Positions 25,300 to 35,239 of a stretch of 64,000 nt of DNA are shown here, in pieces. Position 1 is the first letter of the stretch; each line of letters opens with the position of its first letter. The DNA is from CAIRDP01 sp037134895 (GTDB taxonomy: Bacteria > Bacteroidota > Bacteroidia > Bacteroidales > FEN-979): NCBI GenBank assembly GCA_037134895.1, contig JBAXLI010000009.1, positions 1 through 64,000 on the forward strand. Reading direction: 5' to 3'. The notes under the pieces are model-generated. The model saw only the letters and a list, made by a program, of their open reading frames with translations, was not told the origin of the DNA and ran no database searches. A program made the position numbers and the translations under genes.

Positions 25300-26142
25300 T
25301 TAGTTGTCTCTGATCATCACCCTGCCGGTGTAGCAGGTGTTGTCTTGAGTCAGCCTGATCAAATAGATTCCGGCCCTGAGGTCGCCGCGATCAAAATCAA
25401 CCGTTTGTCCGGAGACACTTTGAACTTGGCTTACCTGCTGCCCCTGGGAGTTATAGACTGTGAGGCATGCGTTTCTAAGAAAAGTCCCGCATTGAAGTGT
25501 TGTCAAAGAACAAAATGGATTGGGATGAAATGAAATGGCTTCTTTATTGACAGTTTCATCCACTCCTGCATTACTTGTGATCCGGTTCGTGCCTTGCCAG
25601 AACCCGTTCTTTAAGGTGTCTATCAAAGCATTGTATTTTATTATAAAGAATCCTTCCTGTGAATCGGGATCCATGTAATAGATGTTGTCACCGTTGATGC
25701 CATGCCCGACGACAAAGTGCCCTGTCGTGTCTTTCCACTGCAGGCGAATAACGAACAGCCTGTTTTTCTGCATATCCGATCTCACTTCATTAAGGTCTGA
25801 AGGCTTGTCATATCCCTGGTTCTGAATGCTTCCAAAATGAATCAGAATGTCCTGGATACTGCCGGCGTAACCGTAATTGTAATTCCAGTAATTACAGCCC
25901 ACGCTTGGATCCACGCAACAATTAACCTGGCCAAAATTGTGAAATTTGGACGTATTTCTTACCCATTCGGCAATCTCGCATTGTGATTTTGGAAACTTGT
26001 AATAATCGAGAAGTGCTTTGGAACTTGCTGCCCAGCACCATTGCGTCTGTTCCTGTTTCGTTATAGGGATGGTAATTACCTGGGCCGTGGCTGTAAGACA
26101 CATACAGGCTTGTACGGCTATTAAGAGAATTAGTTTTTTCAT
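25300..26142 (-). CDS. Secreted papain-like cysteine protease (C70/AvrRpt2-like) with T9SS sorting domain
   Basis: A 280-aa protein with signal peptide (1-21). The protease-like domain carries the nucleophile Cys in QTQWCWAASSKALLDYY (C36) and the QCEIAEWVR helix. A candidate catalytic His is in TGHFVVGHGI near 150, followed by IYYMDPDSQEGFF, the usual place of the third catalytic residue. This fits the papain-like family that includes the plant-pathogen effector AvrRpt2. From about 205 comes a type A T9SS sorting domain (ISFHPNPF, then LTVYNSQGQQV and GIYLIRLTQDN), so the enzyme should be secreted across the outer membrane and anchored or released. The target is unknown. Confidence 0.82.
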   Translation of the reverse strand: MKKLILLIAVQACMCLTATAQVITIPITKQEQTQWCWAASSKALLDYYKFPKSQCEIAEWVRNTSKFHNFGQVNCCVDPSVGCNYWNYNYGYAGSIQDILIHFGSIQNQGYDKPSDLNEVRSDMQKNRLFVIRLQWKDTTGHFVVGHGINGDNIYYMDPDSQEGFFIIKYNALIDTLKNGFWQGTNRITSNAGVDETVNKEAISFHPNPFCSLTTLQCGTFLRNACLTVYNSQGQQVSQVQSVSGQTVDFDRGDLRAGIYLIRLTQDNTCYTGRVMIRDN

Positions 26143-26164
26143 AGGTATACTAATTTGGCCTTTG

Positions 26165-26800
26165 TTATTTTATTTCCTTTTTACTGTTGACCAGGTTCAT
26201 GGTCTCACGATAAAAAACGTCTATGCTTGTTTTCATCGGCATTCCTTCATTCAGTTCATAAACCGCCTGGAGCGTAGCGGTGTTGATTTCAATAAAACCA
26301 TTACCTTTTTTCTGACCGCATAGAGGGGTGAAATTTGCCGTTATAAAATACTTTTCTGTATAAGAGTTTCGGATTATGACACGCTCGTTTGGTTTATCGG
26401 GGTATAATGTCTCAAACTTCTGAATGTTACGGGCAAGCACACTCCCCCCCAATCCAACAACCTCCGCTTTTCCTTCATGGATTTGCACGGTAAGCAGGGT
26501 CTGATACGCACCATCAACTGAAACCGGTACCCTCCATTCATTGCCTGAAAAGAATTCCAATTGATTGTTCCTGACAGAAACGTAATAGGCTTGCCAGGGC
26601 TCCTCAATTTTTATTTTTGAGAAATCGCTTCTACTTATGAAACCATAATTAGTTTCACTTCCAACCGGAATCAGATCCAGGAAATACATGGCTTTCGCCG
26701 CTGCCGCCTCTTTAATCAGTAAAACCTGATTATCATTTTGGGCGGATAGTTTTAGCGAAATGAATACGATTAAAAACAGGTAAAAAACTTTGGTTTTCAT
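26165..26800 (-). CDS. Secreted protein, unknown
   Basis: About 211 aa from ATG 26800 with signal peptide MKTKVFYLFLIVFISLKLSAQ. The mature part includes FISRSDFSKIKIEEPWQAYYV and EWRVPVSVDGAYQTLLTVQIHEGKAEVVGLGGSVLA. The C-terminus contains ATLQAVYELNEGMPMKTSIDVFY. I do not recognise a family. It lies 22 bp upstream of the C70-like protease gene on the same strand, so the pair may be an operon and this protein could be an accessory or inhibitor of the protease. That is inferred from position only. Confidence 0.68.
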   Translation of the reverse strand: MKTKVFYLFLIVFISLKLSAQNDNQVLLIKEAAAAKAMYFLDLIPVGSETNYGFISRSDFSKIKIEEPWQAYYVSVRNNQLEFFSGNEWRVPVSVDGAYQTLLTVQIHEGKAEVVGLGGSVLARNIQKFETLYPDKPNERVIIRNSYTEKYFITANFTPLCGQKKGNGFIEINTATLQAVYELNEGMPMKTSIDVFYRETMNLVNSKKEIK

Positions 26801-26994
26801 GGTGTTATGTGTCTGAGTGTTTTTTTTCGGGATCAACAAAGATCCAATTTACAGGCTGAAAGATAAATTCCCAGTCTTTTTAAATACAACGAAATGTACG
26901 AAAAGTTTGGTCAGAAAGGCCAACAATTCAGGGAACTCTTTAGTGAATTTTTTTATTCCGCCAATCAGATGTACCTTAGCCTTGAATCTGAAAA

Positions 26995-28410
26995 TTGTCT
27001 CCCCTGGGAACTTACAAAATATATCTTGCTGGCATTGCATGTATGTCAATCCTTTTGATCTACGAACAGGCCTGCCTTGCCCAGGCTGTTAAGATCAGGG
27101 GAACACTCGTGAATGAGCTTACCTCTGAGCCGGTTTCTCAAGCCAGTATCAGTATTTTTGGGACAGGAAAGGGAACTTCAACCGATAAAAACGGAAGATT
27201 TTCCCTTGAGGTTGCGAAATTTCCCGTTTCAATTGCCATAAGTTGCATCGGGTATGAAAAAGTAAGATTCCGCATTGAGGAGTATTCAGGAAAATCGATT
27301 GAACTGAGCATAAGGCCTGTTATTTACAATCTCAGGGAAGTCGAAGTTTCTTCGGTAAGACATACCATATTGTTCCAGGACAGATCATATTCTGTTCTTG
27401 ATTATGAGTTGATGGATGACAATATTTTGCTGCTGGTTTTCCGTACCGCCCTGAAGCGATCGGAACTGGTACTGCTGAACCGAACCGGGGACACACTTGC
27501 TGTTCAGGATCCTCCAATGCTTCCGCCGCTGAAGTTGTATAAGGATTTCCTGTCAAACGTGCATTATTATTCAAAATCAGGGTATACCTGGCAGTGTTAC
27601 TATGATAAGGAGAAAAAGCTCATTGGCTTCCTTGACCCCCAGCCTGCCGATACCCTCGAAAAACATGTGAAACCGTTTCTATTCCGGCTATCGAACCGCC
27701 TTTACTTCCAGGAAAAGATTGCCGGGGGGTTTGGGACTATTCTGGGTTATTACAGCAGGGATAGAGGCAAATGCGTGATAAAAACTTGTCTTAATGAGAA
27801 AAAGATCAATGAATACGCTGACGACCAGAAATTCTACCTGGGATGGAATGCCATGACCGGGGCTCCCTATGCCTTAGATACAGGTGGTATCGGTAGTCCT
27901 TCGGAGTTTGATTTTTCAATTTCTGTAACCGAAGGCGGATCATATGGAAAGAACGAAGTGAGGGCTCACCGGTTTGAATTTTACAACATGATCTTCCCAT
28001 TGATCCGTATCAGTAACGACAGTCTTGCATTTTTTAATTTTGGCAGCGATAAAATAGAAATACTTGACAAAGACGGTACAACCACAAGGACCGTTCCCGT
28101 GAGTTTTCACAAGGAAGTTTCAGTTAAAAGCGGTGCTGACGGATCAGGTGCATTGGAAACATCGGGATGGAGATGGGGGACAAGGATCTTTACCGATGCG
28201 GCCACAAATGCGGTATACACCATGTTCATCAAAAACGGCATGGTGAAAATAAAAAAGATCGATCTCAACATAGGTAAGCTGGATACCGGGACGATTATAC
28301 CTTTCCCTTTCCCCGAAAAAATAATCATATACCAGGGCGAGTCCTATTTCCTCTTCAAGGAAAGCGGGTACAAAGAAAACTGGAAGCTTGCGAAATGCAG
28401 GCTTGATTAA
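26995..28410 (+). CDS. Exported protein with carboxypeptidase-regulatory-like domain
   Basis: A 471-aa exported protein. The signal helix reads best from the TTG at 26995; the ATG at 27043 would leave too short a signal. Residues about 32-110 form a CarboxypepD_reg-like domain (IRGTLVNELTSEPVSQASISIFGTGKGTSTDKNGRFSLEV, ISCIGYEKVRFRI), the plug-side domain common in SusC-type proteins, but no TonB barrel follows. The rest has repeated beta-strand blocks separated by about 50 residues (for example LVLLNRTGDTLAVQD, DKIEILDKDGTTTRTV), which suggests a six-bladed propeller-like sensor domain. Function unknown. Its stop abuts that of the next convergent gene. Confidence 0.72.
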   Translation: MSPLGTYKIYLAGIACMSILLIYEQACLAQAVKIRGTLVNELTSEPVSQASISIFGTGKGTSTDKNGRFSLEVAKFPVSIAISCIGYEKVRFRIEEYSGKSIELSIRPVIYNLREVEVSSVRHTILFQDRSYSVLDYELMDDNILLLVFRTALKRSELVLLNRTGDTLAVQDPPMLPPLKLYKDFLSNVHYYSKSGYTWQCYYDKEKKLIGFLDPQPADTLEKHVKPFLFRLSNRLYFQEKIAGGFGTILGYYSRDRGKCVIKTCLNEKKINEYADDQKFYLGWNAMTGAPYALDTGGIGSPSEFDFSISVTEGGSYGKNEVRAHRFEFYNMIFPLIRISNDSLAFFNFGSDKIEILDKDGTTTRTVPVSFHKEVSVKSGADGSGALETSGWRWGTRIFTDAATNAVYTMFIKNGMVKIKKIDLNIGKLDTGTIIPFPFPEKIIIYQGESYFLFKESGYKENWKLAKCRLD

Positions 28411-30984
28411 TCAATACTTCAGGATTTTTGTGCTCCCCGAATAGTTTTTGCCTTCAATTCTCAAGAGGTAAAGCCCCGATTGCAGGTCAGCATGCAAAGC
28501 ATTGCCTGGGCTCCAGTTGATCTTTTGAGTGCCGGCCGAAAGATTTCCTGAGAAAATGTTCTGACACAGCTTTCCGTCAATAGTATAAACACAGATACTG
28601 ATAAAATCTGGTCCGGGAAGAGTAAACCTCAGGGTGGCATAGTTAGTGAATGGATTTGGATCAGCAGCAAGAGGCAGGGTAATGGTTTTCCCAGGAGTAG
28701 CTATACCTGTAAAGATCTGGTCCAGGCTGGCCTTATAACACGATAACCCATACGTTCCGACCACGATTGTTCGGGAAGGAGCATGAATCTTCATGGTGTA
28801 AACCGGTACTGCAGGCAAGCCATCCCAGACCCATGACCATGTTTGTCCGCCATCGGTAGTCCCATATACCCCTGCATCCAGAGCAACAATGATTCTGTTT
28901 GGAATTCCCGGATCCAGCGCAATATCATTTACCGGGAATTCTGGCAGATTACCTGAGATATCAGTCCAACTTGCTCCCAGGTTGGTCGATTTGAAAACAT
29001 GGGGGAGAGGTTCATCCCAGCGGAAGCCTGAAATCGTGGCATAGATCGTTTGGGCATTGAAAGGATCAAAAGCCACTTTTGTTATCCATCTGTTTGGCAG
29101 GCCTGCGGATATGTTTTCCCAGGTTTGCCCGTCATTTGTCGAAATATGGACCTTTCCATCGCCTGTCCCGGCAAGTACCATGGAAGGATTCAGGGTGGAA
29201 ACCGCGATGGTTGAAACGGTATAAAAATACTGGTTGATTCCGGCAGTGAGGTCATCGCTGACTGCAGTCCATGAATTCCCCTGGTCTGTCGATTTCCAGA
29301 CCCGGTAAGTCCCGAAATACAGTGTTGACGGGTCGACAGGGTGCATTGCCAGAGGGGCTGACCAACTGACACGGTCGCCCGACATCGGACCGGCAATGTA
29401 ATTCATATTAAATCCCCCGTCATCAGAGCGGTATAAATTACCCCACTGATATTCGGCATAGATGGTGTTTGAATAAGTATAATCAACCAGGGTATACATT
29501 CCGTCACCCCCTAGAATAGGCTCCCAGTCGCTTGTCCCACCGGTAAGCGTCCTGATGGTGTTGTTGTCCTGTGTGCCCCCGTAAATTCGTTGAGGCACCT
29601 GGTAATCGATATCTATGGCATAAAACTGGGTCAGAGGCAAGTTGCCGATCTTGGTCCAGGTATCACCGTTGGTCTGGCTCCTGTACAAACCTCCGTCGTT
29701 CCCTTCGATGATCCTGCTGTTTGCTTCATCAAAGAGCATGGCATGATGGTCAACATGAATGTCCCATGAAGAAAGGTCGGTCCACAAACTGCCGCCGTCA
29801 TCGGTCCTGAAGAGGTTGACTCCCATCACAAATACCCTGTTTTCGTTCTGCGGATCAACCCTGACCTGGCCGAAGTACCAGCCGAAGTTGCTGTTCATAC
29901 CGCTTAGCGCCGCATCGTTGGTCCTGGTCCATGATTGTCCGCCATCAATGGTTTTAAATACCGCAACTTCCATATTATCAAGGTCATAGAAAGCATAAAG
30001 GATGTCAGGATTCGATTTGGCTATTGCAATGCCGATACGGCCCACATTACTACCCTTGATCAGTCCGTTTGTCATCTCGTTCCAGGTCGTGCCTCCGTCG
30101 GTACTTTTCCAGATACCCGACGTTTGTCCGAACGACCGCCGGTAGGTCAATCCGCGTACCCTCTCCCACATTGAAGCATACAGTATCTGGGGGTTAGTCG
30201 GATGCTGAACAAGGTCGATTGCGGATGTTGAATCGGTAAGATACAATACCCTCTGCCATGATTGTCCGCCATCCTCACTGCGGAATACGCCCCTCTCGTC
30301 ATTCGTGGAAAACAGATTTCCGCAGGCAGCGACAAATATCTTTTGTGAATTGGAATAATCGACGAGTACCCTGGCTATATAGGCGGAATTTGCAAGACCG
30401 ATATGGTCCCAGGTGGCCCCGGCATCGGTCGACTTATACATTCCATTTCCAAGGAAACTGAAACTCGACGAATTGGCCTCGCCTGTGCCACAGTAGATAA
30501 CCTGGTTATCGTTCGGGTCGATGGCGATATCACCGACAGATATAACAGGCACATTCGTAAACAGGTTCGTCCATGTAAGCCCGAGGTCTGTTGTTTTAAG
30601 GATCCCTCCGGTGGCGGCACCGACATAGATCGTTGACGGGCTGCCCGCAGGGGATTCGATATCCGTTATCCGCCCTCCTATATTATCAGGCCCGGCGAAA
30701 GTCCATGGATTGCTGCCCCTGGCCGATTTTTTCATGAGGTCACTGGCCTGTTGCGTTGCGGAAAGGAATGCGGCCGTATTGATCCTGTCATACGGGTACA
30801 TCCTCTGGATCGCCATCCAGTCGTTCGGTTCAAGTGAAGGGGGTTGCCACCTGGAGGAAGATCTTTCTTTACTGCTGTTCAGTAGCAGCAATATTATAAG
30901 AAACATCAGCATGGCCGATAAAAATGAGGATCTCAGAACAAGACGGGATAAACCGGCAGAGGAAAATGGTTTTATGGTTTTCAT
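28411..30984 (-). CDS. Secreted Asp-box beta-propeller (sortilin/BNR-like) with T9SS sorting domain
   Basis: An 857-aa protein. Signal or anchor near 20-37, then WTFAGPDNIGGRITDIESP and a long series of Asp-box repeats of the form SxDGGxTW (for example STDAGATW, SEDGGQSW, STDGGTTW, TTDGGQTW), as in VPS10/sortilin-like ten-bladed propellers. Intervening strands such as DPNDNQVIYCGTGEAN are typical of this group. From about 775 it ends in a type A T9SS sorting domain (ADPNPFTNYATLRFTLPG, VYTIDGKLCQNI, SGLYLLRIEG). It is thus exported across the outer membrane. Some relatives bind or cleave glycans, but no catalytic residues are evident here. Confidence 0.88.
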   Translation of the reverse strand: MKTIKPFSSAGLSRLVLRSSFLSAMLMFLIILLLLNSSKERSSSRWQPPSLEPNDWMAIQRMYPYDRINTAAFLSATQQASDLMKKSARGSNPWTFAGPDNIGGRITDIESPAGSPSTIYVGAATGGILKTTDLGLTWTNLFTNVPVISVGDIAIDPNDNQVIYCGTGEANSSSFSFLGNGMYKSTDAGATWDHIGLANSAYIARVLVDYSNSQKIFVAACGNLFSTNDERGVFRSEDGGQSWQRVLYLTDSTSAIDLVQHPTNPQILYASMWERVRGLTYRRSFGQTSGIWKSTDGGTTWNEMTNGLIKGSNVGRIGIAIAKSNPDILYAFYDLDNMEVAVFKTIDGGQSWTRTNDAALSGMNSNFGWYFGQVRVDPQNENRVFVMGVNLFRTDDGGSLWTDLSSWDIHVDHHAMLFDEANSRIIEGNDGGLYRSQTNGDTWTKIGNLPLTQFYAIDIDYQVPQRIYGGTQDNNTIRTLTGGTSDWEPILGGDGMYTLVDYTYSNTIYAEYQWGNLYRSDDGGFNMNYIAGPMSGDRVSWSAPLAMHPVDPSTLYFGTYRVWKSTDQGNSWTAVSDDLTAGINQYFYTVSTIAVSTLNPSMVLAGTGDGKVHISTNDGQTWENISAGLPNRWITKVAFDPFNAQTIYATISGFRWDEPLPHVFKSTNLGASWTDISGNLPEFPVNDIALDPGIPNRIIVALDAGVYGTTDGGQTWSWVWDGLPAVPVYTMKIHAPSRTIVVGTYGLSCYKASLDQIFTGIATPGKTITLPLAADPNPFTNYATLRFTLPGPDFISICVYTIDGKLCQNIFSGNLSAGTQKINWSPGNALHADLQSGLYLLRIEGKNYSGSTKILKY

Positions 30985-31013
30985 AAGAAGTTCCTGAATG
31001 TGAATTTGAACGG

Positions 31014-31043
31014 TAAAGTTACAACAACAGTGGTGAAATTCAA
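31014..31043 (-). promoter_or_regulatory. Promoter of the Asp-box propeller gene
   Basis: On the minus strand TTG (31041-31043), a 19-nt spacer and TAACTTTA (31014-31021), one mismatch to TAnnTTTG, 29 bp before the ATG at 30984. Confidence 0.5.
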
Positions 31044-31172
31044 AGCATGAAAGTTATGACTGCCTGATCCTGAATGGATATTTCGCCTTGTTCTCAGCTT
31101 AATTTTAATCGGGGTATTCATGAAAATTCACCTGTGATTTTGGATGGTCATTTTATTTGACCTATTTTTACA

Positions 31173-33761
31173 ATGTTAATGATTGGCAGTATGGATGATA
31201 ACTCACATACGAAAGAAGACCTTATTGATGAGATTAAGAAGTTACGTAAGGAACGTGATGAACTGAAGTCGTTTTACCAGGGAAGTAAAGATGCGTTGAA
31301 GTATTCAGGGAAACAGCAGATTTCGGGCCTGGTAAATCAGAATGACCTTATATTCTATTCGGTCGATATTCAATGCAGGTATTTGTCGTTCAATAAGCTG
31401 CATGCCGAAATAATGAAACAGGCATTCGGCGCGGAGATTGAAACCGGAAAGAACTTCCTGGATTATATCAGTTCAGCCAATGATAAAAAAGCTGCTGCGG
31501 AGCATCTTAACCGGGCTTTTAAGGGTGAATCTTTTTCTCTGCTCCAGGTAGTTATGGATTCTGAACCCATATACTTTGAAGCTTTTTACAATCCTGTTGT
31601 TGACGATAAAAACGGGGTAGGTTCGGTAATAGTCCTGGCCCGTAACATCACGGAGACGAAAAAGACCGAGATATCAAAGCAGATCAGTGAAGAGAGGCTT
31701 GCAGGCATAATCCAGAGCCTGGCCGACTGGGTATGGGAGGTTGACGAAAATGGGATTTATACGTTTTGTTCACCAAAAGTGTTTGAGCTTCTCGGCTACC
31801 CCGAAGAACATGTAATCGGGAAAAGCCCGTTTGATTTCATGCCTCCCGAAGAGGCGATAAGAGTAGGGGAGATATTTTCGGAACTTATGTCAAAAAGAGC
31901 TCCGCTTAAGGACCTTGAAAACTGGGTTCTGAACAGCAAAGGTGAAAGGATATGCCTTCTTACAAACGGGGTACCTATTATTGATAAAAGCGGGAATCTT
32001 AAGGGATACCGGGGGGTGGACAAGAATATCACTGAGCGAAAGAATGCTGAATTGCAGCGTGAAAAGGATTTCCTGTATACCACTGCCCTGAAGGAAATTG
32101 CCGAGGTGGTGATTTTTAAAAATAAGCCGGAAGAGATATTGGAGAACGCCAACCGGATTATAGGGGAAACGCTGAAGCTTGACAGAAGCCTGATCTATGA
32201 TGTCTCCTTTGATGAGAACCGGATAACTGCCTTATGCGAATGGCTGAGGATCGAACATACCGATATCAAAGAGACCAGGGGCGAATATCCGATCGAAATG
32301 TTCATGGCGCCATTTTCCGAAATATTATCAACAAGAAATCATCTCGTCAGCCATAGCGACAATGTTGGTGAAATTTTCACACGTGATGAATCAGGCAGGT
32401 TGCTGCATGAGCAGTTCAAGATCAAAAGCCTGATCTGGTATCCGTTCGCCTTTGATGATCACGGTTACCATTTGTTTACCCTGAACCAGATCCTTGAACA
32501 CAGGGCATGGACCCCTCAGGAGTTTGAATTTCTTGACTCAGCAGCCCGAAAAGTCAGTCTTGCCCTGATGAAGATAAAACTTCTTAATGAAAAGGAAAAA
32601 GCCAGCCATGAGTTGAGGAAAGCAAAGGAGAAAGCTGAGGAAAGTGACCGCCTGAAATCGGCTTTCCTTGCAAATATGAGCCATGAGATCAGGACGCCGA
32701 TGAATGGCATCCTGGGGTTTGCACAACTCCTGAAAGAGCCGAAGCTTGCTGGTGATGAGCAACAGGAATATATCCGCATTATCCAGAAAAGCGGCGCCCG
32801 TATGCTGAAAATTATAAACGATATTGTCAGCATTTCGAAGATTGAATCAGGGCAGATGGACGTCTCGATAACTGAGATAAATGTTATTGAACAGCTTGAT
32901 TTTATCAGTAACTTCTTTAGCATAGAAGCGCAGAAAAAGGGGATCAGTCTCTTGGTTAGCAACTCCTTACATAGAAATGAATCCATCATCATGACCGACA
33001 GCGAGAAACTCTATGCGATTCTTGCAAATCTTGTCAGCAACGCTATAAAATTCACCGATAAAGGCAAAGTTGAAATAGGGGCTGAGAAAAAAGGGAATTG
33101 GCTTGAGTTTTTCGTCAGGGATACCGGCCAGGGTGTTTCTTCAAAACAACTCAGTATCATCTTTGAGAGGTTCAGGCAGGGAGGAGACGATAAAACCCAG
33201 TATACCGAAGGAGCAGGCCTCGGACTTTCGATCTCCAGGGCATATGTTGAAATGCTTGGAGGTAATATCAGTGTTGAAAGCGAACCCGGAAAGGGCTCGG
33301 TGTTTTTCTTCACTGTTCCTTACGTCCCATTTGAAAAACACAGGAAAGTCATTGAGGAGATTCAATCCGTGACCGACCTGGTTGAAGAGATCAGGAAACT
33401 GAAGATCCTGGTGGTCGAAGATGACGAAGATTCACAAAACCTGATGAGAATCATTTTCGATAAATTAGGAAAGGTATTTTTAACTGCGGCAAGCGGCTCA
33501 GAAGCAATTGAATTGTGTAAAGCCAACCCCGACATCGACCTTGTTCTTATGGATATCAGAATGCCGGAGATGGATGGTTTAGAGGCCACCCGGGAGATCC
33601 GGAAATTTAACAGGGAAGTGGTTATTGTTGCCCAGACTGCATACGGACTTACCGGCGACCGGGAGAAGGCATTAAAAGCGGGTTGCAATGAGTATATTTC
33701 AAAACCTGTTGTTATTGAGGAGCTAAAAAGCTTAATAAAAAAGCTGTTCGGCAACTGCTAA
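31173..33761 (+). CDS. Hybrid sensor histidine kinase (PAS-PAS-GAF-HisKA-HATPase-REC)
   Basis: An 862-aa cytoplasmic protein without membrane helices. A coiled N-terminus is followed by two PAS domains (near 60-165 and 172-290, the second with DWVWEVDENGIYTFCSPKVFELLGYP). A GAF-like domain lies near 305-465. HisKA has FLANMSHEIRTPMNG (H504), HATPase_c has NLVSNAIKFT, RDTGQGVS and GAGLGLS, and the C-terminal receiver has LVVEDDE and the phospho-acceptor Asp in LVLMDIRMPEMDG (D794). It likely senses a soluble or redox cue. Two genes for an aldehyde dehydrogenase and a STAS protein follow in the same direction, 27 and 17 bp apart. The start could also be the ATG at 31191. Confidence 0.93.
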   Translation: MLMIGSMDDNSHTKEDLIDEIKKLRKERDELKSFYQGSKDALKYSGKQQISGLVNQNDLIFYSVDIQCRYLSFNKLHAEIMKQAFGAEIETGKNFLDYISSANDKKAAAEHLNRAFKGESFSLLQVVMDSEPIYFEAFYNPVVDDKNGVGSVIVLARNITETKKTEISKQISEERLAGIIQSLADWVWEVDENGIYTFCSPKVFELLGYPEEHVIGKSPFDFMPPEEAIRVGEIFSELMSKRAPLKDLENWVLNSKGERICLLTNGVPIIDKSGNLKGYRGVDKNITERKNAELQREKDFLYTTALKEIAEVVIFKNKPEEILENANRIIGETLKLDRSLIYDVSFDENRITALCEWLRIEHTDIKETRGEYPIEMFMAPFSEILSTRNHLVSHSDNVGEIFTRDESGRLLHEQFKIKSLIWYPFAFDDHGYHLFTLNQILEHRAWTPQEFEFLDSAARKVSLALMKIKLLNEKEKASHELRKAKEKAEESDRLKSAFLANMSHEIRTPMNGILGFAQLLKEPKLAGDEQQEYIRIIQKSGARMLKIINDIVSISKIESGQMDVSITEINVIEQLDFISNFFSIEAQKKGISLLVSNSLHRNESIIMTDSEKLYAILANLVSNAIKFTDKGKVEIGAEKKGNWLEFFVRDTGQGVSSKQLSIIFERFRQGGDDKTQYTEGAGLGLSISRAYVEMLGGNISVESEPGKGSVFFFTVPYVPFEKHRKVIEEIQSVTDLVEEIRKLKILVVEDDEDSQNLMRIIFDKLGKVFLTAASGSEAIELCKANPDIDLVLMDIRMPEMDGLEATREIRKFNREVVIVAQTAYGLTGDREKALKAGCNEYISKPVVIEELKSLIKKLFGNC

Positions 33762-33788
33762 TCAAATATTAATCAAATTATTACAATT

Positions 33789-35222
33789 ATGGCAGATAAG
33801 TTAGTTGAAAAAGCTAATGACATCCTGGAAAGAGCAGTTTTTGCAGCGGCTGAATTCCAGGAATTTAACCAGGAACAAACTGATAAAGTTATTGAGGCTG
33901 TATACAGGGCGGCTCTGAATGCAAGGGTTAAGCTCGCAAAAATGGCTGTAGAGGAAACGGGGATCGGGATTTGGGAGGATAAGGTGTGGAAGAACGTTAT
34001 CGGGACACAGCTTGTTTATGAGAACATCAAGGATGAAAAGACGGTCGGGGTTATAAATTGCGATCCTATAACAGGGATTTCGGAGATTGCCCAGCCTCTG
34101 GGACCAATTTTAGCCGTTACACCGGTTACAAATCCAACATCGACGGCTATATACAAGATCCTGATATGCTTGAAAACACGTAATCCTATAATTATCAGCG
34201 CCCATCGGAATGCGGCACATTCAACCGGAGAGGCCGCCCGGATTTGTTATGAAGCCGCGCTTGCGGCCGGTGCCCCGGAAGATTGCATTCAGATGATCCC
34301 TGCCGGTTCAAGGGAATTCACCCAGATGGTTATGTCTCATTCAAGGATTGCCCTGATCCTTGCAACAGGTGGCACCGGGCTGGTTAAGGCAGCTTATAGT
34401 TCAGGCAACCCTGCCATCGGGGTAGGACCGGGAAACGTTCCTGTTTTTATTGATAAAAGCGCCGACATCCCTTTTGCCGTTTCTTCGATAATCAAATCCA
34501 AAACGTTTGATAATGGTACGGTTTGCGCCTCCGAGCAATCGGTAGTGGTGGAAGAAAAGATTGCCAAGAAGGTAAGGGAGGAATTTACCAGGCAATACTG
34601 TTATTTTCTGAGCCAGGAAGAAATTCAGAAGGTTGAGAAGGTTGCGGTGATGAAAGAGACGATGACGATGAGCCCTTTCATCGTCGGACAATCGGTTGAG
34701 ACTATTGCCATGAAGGCCGGGATCAGTGTGCCTTCTGAAACAAAAATCCTCCTGGCTGAGCTTGAAGGGGTTGGCAAGGATCACCCACTCTCGGTTGAGA
34801 TCCTGGCGCCAATTCTTGCGTTTTATTCGGCAAAGGATTATCATACAGCCATTAAGCTCTGTATCGACCTTAATTATCTGGGTGGGATAGGGCATAGTGC
34901 CGGGATCTATTCCAATGATGAAAAAAGGATACTGGAATTCAGCCAGCTGATCAATGCCGGGAGAATACTTGTTAATACGCCAACAGCGCACGGAGCTTTG
35001 GGAGGAACCTATAATATGTTGTCTCCATCTCTCACACTGGGATGCGGAACCGGCGGAAAAAATATCACTACCGAAAACATCAGTGTCAAACACCTGATCA
35101 ATATTCAGAGAGTATGCCGGAGAAAAATGAACGACAGGTTCTTCAGCATCGACAGGAACAAATACCTTGACGATGAATGGGATGAATCAGATCTCCGGAA
35201 TGAGTATCACAAAAACCATTAA
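33789..35222 (+). CDS. CoA-acylating aldehyde dehydrogenase (EutE/PduP/AdhE-N type)
   Basis: A 477-aa enzyme interconverting acetaldehyde (or another aldehyde) and its acyl-CoA with NAD. The catalytic Cys is C246 in FDNGTVCASEQSVVV, and the family segments EIAQPLGPILAVTPVTNPTST, NPAIGVGPGNVPVFID and TAHGALGGTYNMLSPSLTLGCGTGG are clear. It lacks the iron-alcohol dehydrogenase half of AdhE and the N-terminal microcompartment-targeting helix of EutE/PduP, and no shell-protein genes are seen nearby. It sits between a hybrid kinase and a STAS-domain gene, which suggests signal-controlled fermentation or aldehyde detoxification. Confidence 0.9.
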   Translation: MADKLVEKANDILERAVFAAAEFQEFNQEQTDKVIEAVYRAALNARVKLAKMAVEETGIGIWEDKVWKNVIGTQLVYENIKDEKTVGVINCDPITGISEIAQPLGPILAVTPVTNPTSTAIYKILICLKTRNPIIISAHRNAAHSTGEAARICYEAALAAGAPEDCIQMIPAGSREFTQMVMSHSRIALILATGGTGLVKAAYSSGNPAIGVGPGNVPVFIDKSADIPFAVSSIIKSKTFDNGTVCASEQSVVVEEKIAKKVREEFTRQYCYFLSQEEIQKVEKVAVMKETMTMSPFIVGQSVETIAMKAGISVPSETKILLAELEGVGKDHPLSVEILAPILAFYSAKDYHTAIKLCIDLNYLGGIGHSAGIYSNDEKRILEFSQLINAGRILVNTPTAHGALGGTYNMLSPSLTLGCGTGGKNITTENISVKHLINIQRVCRRKMNDRFFSIDRNKYLDDEWDESDLRNEYHKNH

Positions 35223-35239
35223 TTAATTTGGAACGCATT

